NCBI GenBank assembly: GCA_009733575.1 | Contig: ML769548.1 | Span: forward strand, 62,001-126,000 | DNA from: Gymnopus androsaceus JB14 | Taxonomy: Eukaryota; Basidiomycota; Agaricomycetes; Agaricales; Omphalotaceae | DNA length: 64,000 bases | Reading direction: 5' to 3' | Shown: piece by piece, positions 47,701 to 56,897 of the stretch | How positions within the stretch are numbered: the first letter of the stretch is position 1 | Layout of the letters: every line of letters begins with the position of its first letter | Position numbers and translations under genes: made by a program | Notes under the pieces: model-generated | What the model saw: the letters and a program-made list of their open reading frames with translations, nothing else | Told to the model about the DNA's origin: nothing | Database searches by the model: none

Positions 47701-48357
47701 AAGTGTCCGTTTTGTCAAGTCCAAAGGACTTGTCACGCTCATACACGTATAGATGCATATGAGACGCGACAGTCTCAATCACTTCATTGATTACAATACA
47801 TGGCATAATCACATTTGATGGGGATCCTGGCAATGATGTTTTGTGACATGCTCCTAGGAACAAACAAAGTCTTCCAAATGAAATACTTATTCTTACTGAT
47901 AAATTACTTTGTAAAGGTTGCGCACTTGGCAAAGCTTTGCAGCAATCTTTCTCTTCTTCAAACAAGCAAGCTGAACATGTCTTAGATCTAATACATATGG
48001 ATTTAAAAGAGTTTCCAACTCTTTTGTATCACAAGTTTCAATACATGATGACAATATTGGATGATTGCTCTTCTTACACTGTTTTGATCAAACTACATCT
48101 TAAATCCGAAGCATTTCAAGCCTTTAAGGATTATAAAACTTGGGCTGAAAAGAAAACTGGTCATTCAATCAAACAGATATGCATAGATTGAGGGGGAGAG
48201 TTCTTAAATGAACTCATAGATCAATTTCTTAAATTGGAAGGTATTGAGGTACAGAAATCTCAGCCTATCTGAACCTCATGTTCATCAACAAAATGGTCAT
48301 GCGGAACACATCAATCACATGCTTATGGACAAATCTGAGGCAATGTGTTATCATACA

Positions 48358-49577
48358 CATCAGCAAAACCTGTATTTTTGCTGGAGGTCTCCAGAGATCT
48401 CTGGAGCTTGACAGCTGTCAAAAAAACTGTCAATTTTCTCCAGAGAATTCCAGAGGTTAATGATGGACACAAGTCCGGATCCGGAACAGGTACCTGCAGG
48501 TATACCCGTGGGAATACCCGCAGGTATTTGACCTGCAGATCCACCACAGGTCACAGGTCATCCTTTGGGATATTTTTAATGACCTGCAGGTACCTGTGGA
48601 TCCGGCATCAATAAAATTTTTACTACTCAAGTGCTGTAAATATTGAGTAATTTCATTAAAGTTTGACTGATATTAGTACATTCATACCTGATGAAGTTAT
48701 TAACACTAGTATTTGTTTAATACTAGTCAATAATGACTGTATATATTAGTACTATTAGTCTAGTATTGGTATGTTGTGAATAAAATAGTGCTAGTAAGCT
48801 ATAATTAACAAGTATAATGGCTGTTTTCTCTACTTATAATATATTGATACCAATTCCTGCATCAGTACTAGTTACTCCAGACTAAGTTACAGCTTAAGCA
48901 TTAGGTACAGCAAACCAGTGGTAATAGCTAGTATTACTAGTTTTCTACTAGTAAGTGTAATGCTAGGACTAAGTGATGGTGCTTGACACATATAGTAGAC
49001 TACAGAATATAATTAATGTTACCTTTATAATAATCTTATATGGTTTTGAAATGCAGGTACCTGTATTTCTGCTTAGTCCAGGTACACACAGGTGAGCCCT
49101 GGATCTTTGTATGCTCTCAAACTCCTATACTTATTAATTTGTTACTGCTAATACAACACTAGTATAGTACTGACAAAGCTTAGGCTAAATAAGTACAAGT
49201 ACTGTATCAAAAAGATAGTCATTGTATTACTTCCAGTCCATGCTATTTACTACTGATACTTATTACTGGAAGCAATGGCATAAGATTTATTACTAACAAG
49301 TACTGAAAACCTAGATTAAATTTTTTCAACAGGTCATACAGGTACCTGCAGGTATACCTGCCACGGATCCTGGTTATACCAGACCTGTTTCCCACGGATC
49401 CGGGGCAGGTCACAGGTCAGCCCTTTGAGGCCACAGGTACCTGTCTGGCGGATCCGGGTCAACCCAGATCCAGACTTGTGTCCATCTTTACCAGAGGTCT
49501 CTGGAATAGGGTACCTTGCTCCAGAGATGTCCCAAATGAATGGGTTTTCTCCAGCAAAAATACAGGTTTTGCTGATG
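48358..49577. mobile_element. CATCAG-family element in Copia pol, itself interrupted
   Basis: This has a CTCCAGAGA-subtype body with standard ends, flanked by CA on both sides (48356-48357, 49578-49579). Taking out the element and one CA leaves the Copia frame continuous (CYHT joined to CCPESWW), which confirms the 2-bp duplication. Without the hAT insertion it is 179 bp, the size of the other copies. Confidence 0.85.
48458..49490. mobile_element. hAT-like element nested in CATCAG element, TSD CCAGAGGT
   Basis: This 1033-bp element has ends TAATGATGGACACAAGTC and the complement of TAAAGATGGACACAAGTC, flanked by CCAGAGGT (48450-48457 and 49491-49498). The subterminal regions carry GGATCCGG and CAGGTACCTGCAGGT motifs. 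The middle is A+T-rich with ACTAGTA repeats. No transposase frame was seen. Confidence 0.82.
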
Positions 49578-49966
49578 CATGCTGTCCTGAGTCCTGGTGG
49601 GAATTTTCATATTCTACTGGAATGCACATCTACAACTGCATACCAATGCATTGATTGAACTGGAAAACCCCAAATAAAATGTTTACTTGGAAGAAACTAG
49701 ATGTTTCCTACTTTAGGACATTCAGTTCCAGTGCTTACATCATTTTTGTCCTAAAGGACAATGTAAAAATAAACAATCAGCACATTCCAAAGCTATGGTA
49801 TTCATTGGATATAATCAAGGAAGCAAAGGATTTTTATTCATGCAAAGCAACAATACCATTTAAAATGGTGCACAGGCTACCTTCTACAAAACATGGTTTC
49901 CACATTGGAAATCTGAATCTGGAGAAGGAAATAAACCCAACAAACCTGTTCAGTCTAATCCCTATA

Positions 49967-50675
49967 CTGTACCATTTCGAGCACTTCATTCGGAGGTGTG
50001 ACCTGTGACCAACCCAATGAATTTAGATTTTGTTTGGGATTGGTGGGACCTGTGACCAAACGAAATTTTTACAAAAATTCCTTAACAAATTGGGTCAGGC
50101 ACCCAGAGGGCACCCGCAAAAATCTACTGAAAGATACGCTCGCGATCATGGACACATGATCAGGTACTTTGTACTGTGATATTCAACATTGGCTTACTGG
50201 TCACTGGAATCACATTCCTATGTGTTGATATCATTTGATTAATGTCATTCGCTATTTACGTACATGTGATTATAGCTAGGATATCAACTGCTGATGTATA
50301 TACATACATCACATTGTAGGGACCATTGTCCACATGGACACTTACCAATACTGTACCTATTATTAGATTTAGGGTACTGTATAGTTTTACAGACATTTAG
50401 TATATAAGCTGTAGTAGTTTACCTATAGTCCCTATTGCTCTGCATACTACTGCTTCACTGTCATAACTGACAATACTAAGCTCTCTCACAACTGTTTCAT
50501 CCCTCAAGCTCTACACTTGGTTAGTAATGTGATTTCACCATTTGGTCTCACTTGCTGTTCAACAAAATCAAAAAAAAATTCATCGTTGGCCGCTGTGACA
50601 TGGACAAACTGTGACATTTTGTTTCATTGGGGGCCCCTGTGACCTGTGACCAACAAAGTGATCAAAATGGTATAG
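49967..50675. mobile_element. Mariner-like MITE, copy B, interrupted by a solo LTR
   Basis: The ends are CTGTACCATTTCGAGCACTT and the complement of CTATACCATTTTGATCACTT, with TA on both sides (49965-49966, 50676-50677). Minus the LTR and its duplication it is about 264 bp, matching copy A at 39740-40002. Confidence 0.8.
50125..50564 (+). mobile_element. Solo Copia LTR, TSD AAATC
   Basis: This 440-bp LTR starts TACTGAAAG (normal TG mutated to TA) and ends CTGTTCAACA. It is flanked by AAATC (50120-50124, 50565-50569). It aligns along its length, in inverse orientation, with the LTR at 51007-51476 (TGTTGAACAGCA, AGTAGTATG.AGA.CAATAG, CTACAGCTTATA, ACTATACAGTACCCTA). TATATAAGC near 50402 could be the promoter TATA box. 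Confidence 0.8.
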
Positions 50676-51006
50676 TAATACATCCAACTCTTCACAACCC
50701 TCAGATGGTGCTGCAGATTCACCACCTGATGATTCCAATCCTTTTGATCTGGATCTAATACTGTTTTCTACTTGAGATGAGAATTTGAATCATCCATCAG
50801 ATCTGCCTGATGAATTTGATGATGATGGATTGCCCAATGAAGGTCACCCACCTCATCAACCACCTTGAAGTCCATCTCATATGCCACCTCCACAGGATAA
50901 TAATCATCCTTCCTCACCTCCATGTCCTGATCCTTTCAGTTACAGACCAGAGGATGTTATGGAATGGAAATGGCAAAACCCTGTAAGGATATGTAAAGCT
51001 CCTACC

Positions 51007-51476
51007 TGTTGAACAGCATGTAAGTCTAAATGGTGAAGCCACAATACTAATCTGAGTGTATAAGAGGATTGAAGAGAAGAGTTAGATTGTCCTGTACATC
51101 TGTGAGACAGTAGTATGTAGAACAATAGAGGCTGTAGGTAGAATAACTACAGCTTATAAGTATACTAAATATCTGATGAACTATACAGTACCCTAGATGT
51201 AATAATAGGCATAGTATTGGTAAGCATACATGTGTATGATAGTCCTTACAGTATGATATATGTATAGACAGTCTGTTGTGTGCAGAATGGTAAGACACAC
51301 CACTACAATCATAAGAGAGTAACTAGCGAATAGCATAACTAGAGCAAGTAAAGTAATGAATCAGCATATGTAGTAGCATTGCTGTATACAAGACATAAGT
51401 AATATATGATTGGTGTTTCAAGGAGTGGTACAATCAACATGTGATAAACACTATGATCTAAGTGATCCTTTCAACA
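51007..51476 (-). mobile_element. 3-prime LTR of Copia element B
   Basis: This 470-bp LTR has TGTTGAACAG / TTTCAACA ends, read on the minus strand. On that strand a purine run (GTGAGGGGGAG, 51477-51491) sits exactly before it, the polypurine tract expected upstream of a 3-prime LTR, and the RNase H end lies before that. It is homologous to the solo LTR at 50125. The 5-prime LTR of the element is not in view. Confidence 0.78.
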
Positions 51477-51518
51477 CTCCCCCTCACTAAGATCAATGTA
51501 TCAGCAATAGAGTTTGGT

Positions 51519-51887
51519 TTAACAACTTGAAATGGCTTGGCTGTTTACAGACTTTGCAGCATGGTCTAGGAGAGTTCCGGGATCGGCAGATCCAGATTCA
51601 GCGGAGCTGAGTTTTTGGAATGGCTTGTTTTCTTCGAAATGAATTCCAAGAAGATCCTTGAACTTTGAGAATTTGATAACTGCGAGATTCTTTGTGAGAA
51701 TATCAGCAATGTTATCTTCTGTGCAAACATAGAAAAGTTTGACTTCTCCCAATTCAACTCTTTCCCTTATGTAATGGAAGTGTATATCAATGTGTTTGGT
51801 TCTTCTCTCTTGAATAGGATTTGATGCAAGAAAAATAGAACCTTGATTATTGCCAAGTAAAGATTGAATAGAGATTCTGATTTCACT
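51519..51887 (-). pseudogene. Copia RNase H C-terminal fragment
   Basis: On the minus strand the frame reads GNNQGSIFLASNP, RRTKHIDIHFHYIRERVELG, EVKLFYVCTEDNIADILTKN and a short tail ending in a stop at 51519. This is the classic Copia RNase H end (TKHIDI..H.IRE.V..G.....YV.TE...ADILTK). The upstream part is lost where the CATCAG-family half element begins. Confidence 0.85.
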
Positions 51888-51981
51888 GAGATCTCCAGAG
51901 GTCTCTGGAATAGGGTACCTTGCTCCAGAGATGTCCCAAATGAATGGGTTTTCTCCAGAAAAAATACAGGTTTTGCTGATG
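51888..51981. mobile_element. CATCAG-family half element (right end only)
   Basis: It starts inside the CTCCAGAGA-subtype body (GAGATCTCCAGAGG) and runs to the intact right end, with the left half missing. The break in the element coincides with the break in the Copia RNase H frame, which suggests a deletion after insertion. Confidence 0.7.
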
Positions 51982-52406
51982 TATTGGGGGCTTGCACTGA
52001 CAGAAACTGCTGGGCAGATATGTCTACTTTGAGCAGTGGGTTGGTAATGGGCAGAGTAGCATAGTTATAATAATAACTAGAGTGTTTGGTGGTTTACTTA
52101 GTGGAATCAAGATCAATGTTGCATTGTCGGTGATAAAGAAATAGAATTATTAGAGAGGAGAGAGAGCTGGAGATTTAAGAGACAAGAGACTGAGAGAGAG
52201 AGAGAGACTGAACAAGAGAAGAAAACCAATATAATTGCAAAATAACTGATCTGGGGACCTTACAAACAAGATCCCCAGCTTATGCAGGCTGCCAAGCACT
52301 AATTAATGTAGCTAAAAGGGTTTTGTCAACCAGTGTATGTGTAGTTGCATAGTAAAATAAGCTGCATTACTGGCGCATTTGACTAGGTTGCAGCTTGTGC
52401 AGTACT
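51982..52406. repeat. Repeat-derived DNA with GA microsatellite
   Basis: No gene was recognised. About 52155-52210 is a (GA)n-rich stretch of imperfect units. Confidence 0.5.
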
Positions 52407-53692
52407 CATCAGCAAAAATATTCTGGGCCTGAGACAGAATCATTCTATTTGGCAACTCCCTTGTTGCGCAACAACCCCCTGAGCATAACAACCCACCTCA
52501 ATTACCGGGTTTAGCAGGGTTGTCACTTGGTGAAGTTCCGGATCTTACGGAATTGTTGTGACATGGTACTTAATATTATATATATGCATTATCATGTTGC
52601 GTGTATTAGTGCTGAAGGCGCCTGAGAGCTTTTTCAATTGCAAGCATTGGGAAAAACATGCGTGAATGATGAGCAATTGCCGCGGTGCACATGTCATTGT
52701 ATATATGTTTTGACATCTTTTCAACTGCCACTCAGGCATGACTATAGGCAAGCATAAAAGAAATCTGGACAGAGTGCTCTAGTCATTTTTTATTCTCCTC
52801 TTGTAAGTACTGTAAATTTGGCCACCTTGGCAGCTGATCAGAGCCGATTGGCTTGGAGGTATGGTACAGTATGTGGCCCGGATCAAGAAATGATCTTGAT
52901 CTTGTGGCACCACACATGTAATCTCCAGTATGCATGTGTGTGCTTGTATACACTGATATAGTCATCAGCAAAACATGTATGATGCAGCCAGTTCTTGCAA
53001 GGTGCTGGACAGTGGCTCCAGAGCCCCAGCGCTCTAGGACACAGATGGAATGGCCAGCGCTGGCCAGAGCTCACAGAGGCTTCAAAATTGCCTTATCAGG
53101 AAATTAAAAAGCAATATTGTACAAGTTTATATTTTTGACAGCACTGGCAAGCACTGGGGGCTCTGGAGCACTTGGAATTTTATGGACTGCTGTCAAAATT
53201 AAGATGCAAGATACATGTTTTGCTGATGCCTGTAAAATTCTGCGACATGTTCCGGATGTGGTTCAGACTGCGCCATTAGGAGCAGCAGGGTTGCCAGATA
53301 GGCAATTGATCTCAGGGGGTTATTGGAGGGTTGTTGTGCAACAATGGGGTTGCCAAATAGAATAATCCCCTGAGACAGCCTATATAGCCTAAGCTTCCCA
53401 GGATACAGGGGGGCTAGACTTAGGCAGCCTAAGCTTCCTAGATTACTCAGGCTACCTCAGGCTACTTGAGGTTTTCCCAATGCTCCTCCAGGTTCCTCCA
53501 GGTTTTCTCAGGTTTTCTCAGGAATCTCAGGCTCCGTCAGGTTTTCTCAGATCTGCTTAGGGAGCTCAGGTCACTTCAGATTGTTCTAAGTCTATCCCCT
53601 AATTCCTAGGACAACCTAGGTAGCCTAGGTATCTTTAAGTTACCTTGAGGTTGTCCTCAGGTCATCCTTGGCCTAGACACTTCTTCCTGATG
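52407..53692. mobile_element. Composite CATCAG-family element
   Basis: The left end is CATCAGCAAAAATATTCTGG and the right end TTCTTCCTGATG, with CT on both sides. An inner inverted pair (CTATTTGGCAACTCCC..GTTGCGCAACAACCCCCTGAG near 52448 and its complement near 53310-53375) belongs to the left-end type. The right end resembles that of 42913-43279, including 10-bp CAGGCTACCT units at 53440-53640. The element may be a fusion of two subtypes. The element at 52963 is nested inside. Confidence 0.55.
52963..53228. mobile_element. CATCAG-family element, AACATG subtype, 266 bp
   Basis: The ends CATCAGCAAAACATGTATGA and complement are intact. The body is related to the decayed copy at 36136. The flanks (GT left, CC right) do not match. 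Confidence 0.72.
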
Positions 53693-53830
53693 CTGTGCGA
53701 GTTGTCTCTCAAAAAGGGAGGATACAACATGTTGTCCAAGATGGTCAACTTATTGTACTATCATAACAAAATAGGTAATAAGGATATCAGTAGAAAAGGG
53801 AGTACTCGTTCATTGTGTCCTGCATAAATG

Positions 53831-54005
53831 CATCAGCAAAACCTGTGAGATGCCATAGCAAGGCCCCCCTCTGTCCAGAGCTGTACAGCAGCTGATGGGA
53901 AGTGATGGGAAGTGATATAGATCAGCTGCTGTGCAGCTCTGCACAGAAGTGACAGAACTGGACAGAGGGGGACCTTGCTATGGCATCTCACAGGTTTTGC
54001 TGATG
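53831..54005. mobile_element. CATCAG-family foldback element, 175 bp
   Basis: The ends are CATCAGCAAAACCTGTGAGA and complement, flanked by TG on both sides. The arms pair over about 55 bases (TGCCATAGCAAGG.CCCCCT, CTGTCCAG). An inner GCAGAGCTGCACAGCAGCTG pairing makes a second stem. Confidence 0.8.
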
Positions 54006-54209
54006 TGTGTCGTAATAATATCAGAGAGATTAGAAAGGGGAGAGATAGGGTACGTAGTCAAATGACATGGGCTTGGTATAAGGGAGTCGTGGGTCCAAAT
54101 GAAAGGAAAAAGGTAGCAATGACTATGATTGAAGGGCATGAGATCATAGGTCTGAATAGATGGAAAACAAGTCAACAAGATATCTGGATAGGCTGTGGTT
54201 AGTAACGGC

Positions 54210-55038
54210 TGCAGTGTTCAATTTGAGAATTACAGTGACACATCTGAAGGTGTTACATGAGGAGGAATGGAATATCTGGAATGGCTCTTCTATTATGCAG
54301 TCGCATATGGAGTCTGGTTCACCTCGGTCTATACAGCTCGATCAGTTGGGGCTCGGGTACTACCTCGCAAGCTTTGATCTCTTCCTTACTTGGCTTCAAC
54401 AAGACTTGCACCCATTTGACATTCGAAATCTGCAACTATTGCGAATTGGGATTTCCCACAATCTTCAATCATGGTGTGGTACCTTGGCAGAAATCTGAGA
54501 GAATTGGAACTGCTGGCTGAAAGCCTTGATTTGCGTCTCTAGCTCTACTTCAAATTCTGATATCAATATTTTTCTTGTCCCAGCTGACTTTCTTGAATGC
54601 GTACCCAACTTGCACAGGTTAACATTACATATCACACTGAAACACTGCATTCGCCATACTGAACCACTCTTCAAGACTCTCCCAAGCCCAGATGGACCTA
54701 GGTTTTCTCTGCAATATTTGACTATCAACTTCATGCTCTATTCCGCAGGTACAGCTCATGTTCATCAGACTCTTTGCAAACAATGGGCTGTGCTGGACAC
54801 AACACTCGAAAGGCCCGAGTTTCCTCTACTCAAAATGGTGCATATCCATCTAATCGAGGCTGAACACTCCTCCACAATCACTGATGAATACAGAGAGTTA
54901 TACCAGAAAAGATTTTCTTCTCTGGAGGGAGCAGGAAAGCTGATGGTGTCCGAATTGAAGATAGCTGACACAACAGGGTTGAGGGTTCCCTTTTCAGCCC
55001 TGGGAGGGTTTGGTAGGAATTCACTGATGAACGAGTGA
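54210..55038 (+). pseudogene. F-box/LRR-like gene fragment, copy 2
   Basis: Two long frames (to 54498 and 54526-55038) plus a third short one together encode the C-terminal half of an F-box-like/LRR protein: THLKVL, SPRSIQLDQLGLG, a LRELELLAESLDLRL stretch, VPADFLECVPNLHRLTLH, CKQWAVLDTTLERPEFPLL and VHIHLIEAEHS. The three frames must be joined by at least two shifts, and no N-terminal F-box is seen. It is the best preserved of four related copies in the window (20030, 54210, 56290, 62750). Elements of the CATCAG family lie just on both sides. Confidence 0.6.
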
Positions 55039-55363
55039 TGCGCAAGTTGCGCAATACGCGCCACTCCAAACTGTCAGGTCTTCTCTTCATTTACCTACAT
55101 TCCTTTTCTGTTGGACCCTGACTTAAGACATTTACCCTTCCCCATATTCAGTCCTTAGAATCCTTAAGTTCTTGCTTAAGTTATAGTATTATACAATAGC
55201 CATTCTTTAGTCCAGACCCTATGCTACTATTTAGACTAAAGCCTGTACCCTGAATAGGGTAACTTTTTTCCCTGTATACACCACTTAGTCTTGTCATCCA
55301 AGACCAAGTTCAGTTGGACCCTCACTGGTGGCAGTGGAAATCCAAACTTTCCCCTTAGTGTTA
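55039..55363. other. Short intergenic stretch
   Basis: No gene was recognised. A TTAAGTC/CTTAAG-rich segment separates the F-box-like fragment from the next CATCAG element. Confidence 0.4.
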
Positions 55364-56035
55364 CATCAGCAAAACCTGGGAGATGGTCATAGCAGCCATA
55401 GCAAGCCATAGCGGGTCATAGCAGCCATAGTCCTGCACAGAACTATGAACTGCTATGGGTTCCTATGGCTTGCTATGAGTTTCTCCAGGATCACAAAGCT
55501 GTCAACCCATTCCGGCATCAGTGTCGCTGCTTGACAGCTGTCAGTTTCTCCCGCCAACACTATATAATGCATCGTCATAACTGGGACTTCAACGAGCTCT
55601 GTTTCTTTCCCCCCAAGTCAATCCTGAGCCACTTTGATTTGGCCTATGGTATGTAGTTGCATTCAAGCAATGTCTCGTCACCACCTATGATATAGTATAC
55701 TAGTTTTATTACAGATATGTAGTTATATTAGTAGTTCTACTAGTTTCGCTCTTCCTACTATGACTACAGCAATATAATATGATTTTATAATTATTTTCAT
55801 CCATTTTTGGTCTCGCGAAGTGCAACGAAGCAATTCAAAAGATTAATATATTTTATTGAATAGAGCCATTCCACAATCAAATGCCTTGAAATCGGTGCAT
55901 TCCATAGCAACCCATAGCAGTCCATAGCAATCCATAGTTCTGGACAGATGGGTACCTTGCTATGGCTGCTATGGCTGCTATGAGTGCTGCACAGAACTGT
56001 CCAGTTCTGTGCAGCACACCCAGGTTTTGCTGATG
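55364..56035. mobile_element. CATCAG-family element, 672 bp, CATAGC subtype
   Basis: The ends are CATCAGCAAAACCTGGGAGA and the matching complement, flanked by TA on both sides. Near both ends are arrays of CCATAGCA units (the left about 55388-55480, the right about 55895-55985, inverted). The centre (about 55500-55860) is unrelated A+T-rich DNA, perhaps captured or inserted later. Confidence 0.72.
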
Positions 56036-56289
56036 TAACATGCCCTGTCACTCCATCGTTGATGTGTTTGGAGTAAGTATTATCAAAGTAAGTAAGTAGG
56101 TAAGTAAATAAGGAAGGCAAGGTACACTGTAGTAGAGTATGAACATAAAGACACAAAGACACAGACAAAACCGACTCGACTGGACTCAGAGGCTGGGCTA
56201 AACCGTATATATGATCACAGGAAGCTGCCAAGTTTGCCATATCAAAGCACTCCTCGAATCCCTCCTAAACCCGGATAAACTCGGTTTTA

Positions 56290-56530
56290 TCTGCGGTTTG
56301 ACCCTAAAAATCAGATGGAATGACAATGATGTAGAAACGACTCATTGGATTGCGCTGGATACCAAACTTGAAAAGCCCCAGTTTTCTCTACTCGAAACGG
56401 TGCATATTTGTCTAGTGTTCACGGGTGGACACAGATTCTTTAACGATGTTAGAGTGTCATTTCATAGAACGCTTTTTATTTGAAGGAAAGCTGATGGTGT
56501 ATGTTGAATATATAGCTGACACGACAAGGA
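56290..56530 (+). pseudogene. F-box/LRR-like gene fragment, copy 3
   Basis: This is a short remnant matching the end of copy 2: WIALDTKLEKPQFSLLETVHI, then GKLMV..E.IADTT in another frame near 56480-56530. It is flanked by a direct repeat (ACACAGAGACACAGA, CCGACTCGA) whose copies lie near 56140-56180 and 56775-56815. Confidence 0.5.
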
Positions 56531-56897
56531 GACCATTTCCATATACTTGATGACGATGTTTCATTTCTTCGAACAACTTGAAAAGTCATATTTTCCCCTT
56601 AAAAAACGAAGGACAAGTGACAGAAGAGAGAGAGAGGCGTCGAATCTAATATTTCAAGCATTGTGTTGAATCCGAAACCCGAAAATTAATTTCCTATGAA
56701 TTAGCCCCAGCCTGAGTACAGGAATTATTGAAGTAGATAAGGAAGATAAGTAAGGTACATTGTAGTAAAGTATAGACACAGAGACACAGAGACATGGTCA
56801 TAACCGACTCGAGTCGAACCAGACGGGTTGAAGGTGAGGAGAGAGAAGAGAATCCTCAGTCTCCGGCCGCGGTAGATTTGACCGTTGGAGAGTCTTT

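Larger units (their letters stand above)
47840..51006 (+). pseudogene. Ty1/Copia pol fragment (integrase to linker), interrupted
   Basis: The plus strand encodes a Copia GAG-pre-integrase knuckle (CKGCALGKALQQSF near 47912) and the integrase core: LDLIHMDL, TILDDCSSYT, then D*GGEFLNEL where the usual Arg codon is TGA (near 48188), then PHVHQQNGHAEHIN. After the element at 48358-49577 the frame resumes with CCPESWWEFS, WKTPNKMFTWKKLDVSYFRTF and a degenerate linker. The linker is seen again at 50690-51006 as an acidic, Asp/Pro-rich stretch (PDEFDDDGLPNEG). No reverse transcriptase follows, because another Copia element is joined at 51007. Several frameshifts and stops make it non-functional. 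Confidence 0.82.

Noticed and set aside
31342..56035. CATCAG repeats read as a CRISPR array
   Set aside because: The ends occur in inverted pairs at irregular distances with 2-bp duplications, and the organism is a eukaryote.
31342..56035. CATCAG elements as Helitrons
   Set aside because: Helitrons have no inverted ends or target duplication and end in CTRR after a hairpin. These elements have paired inverted ends and duplications.
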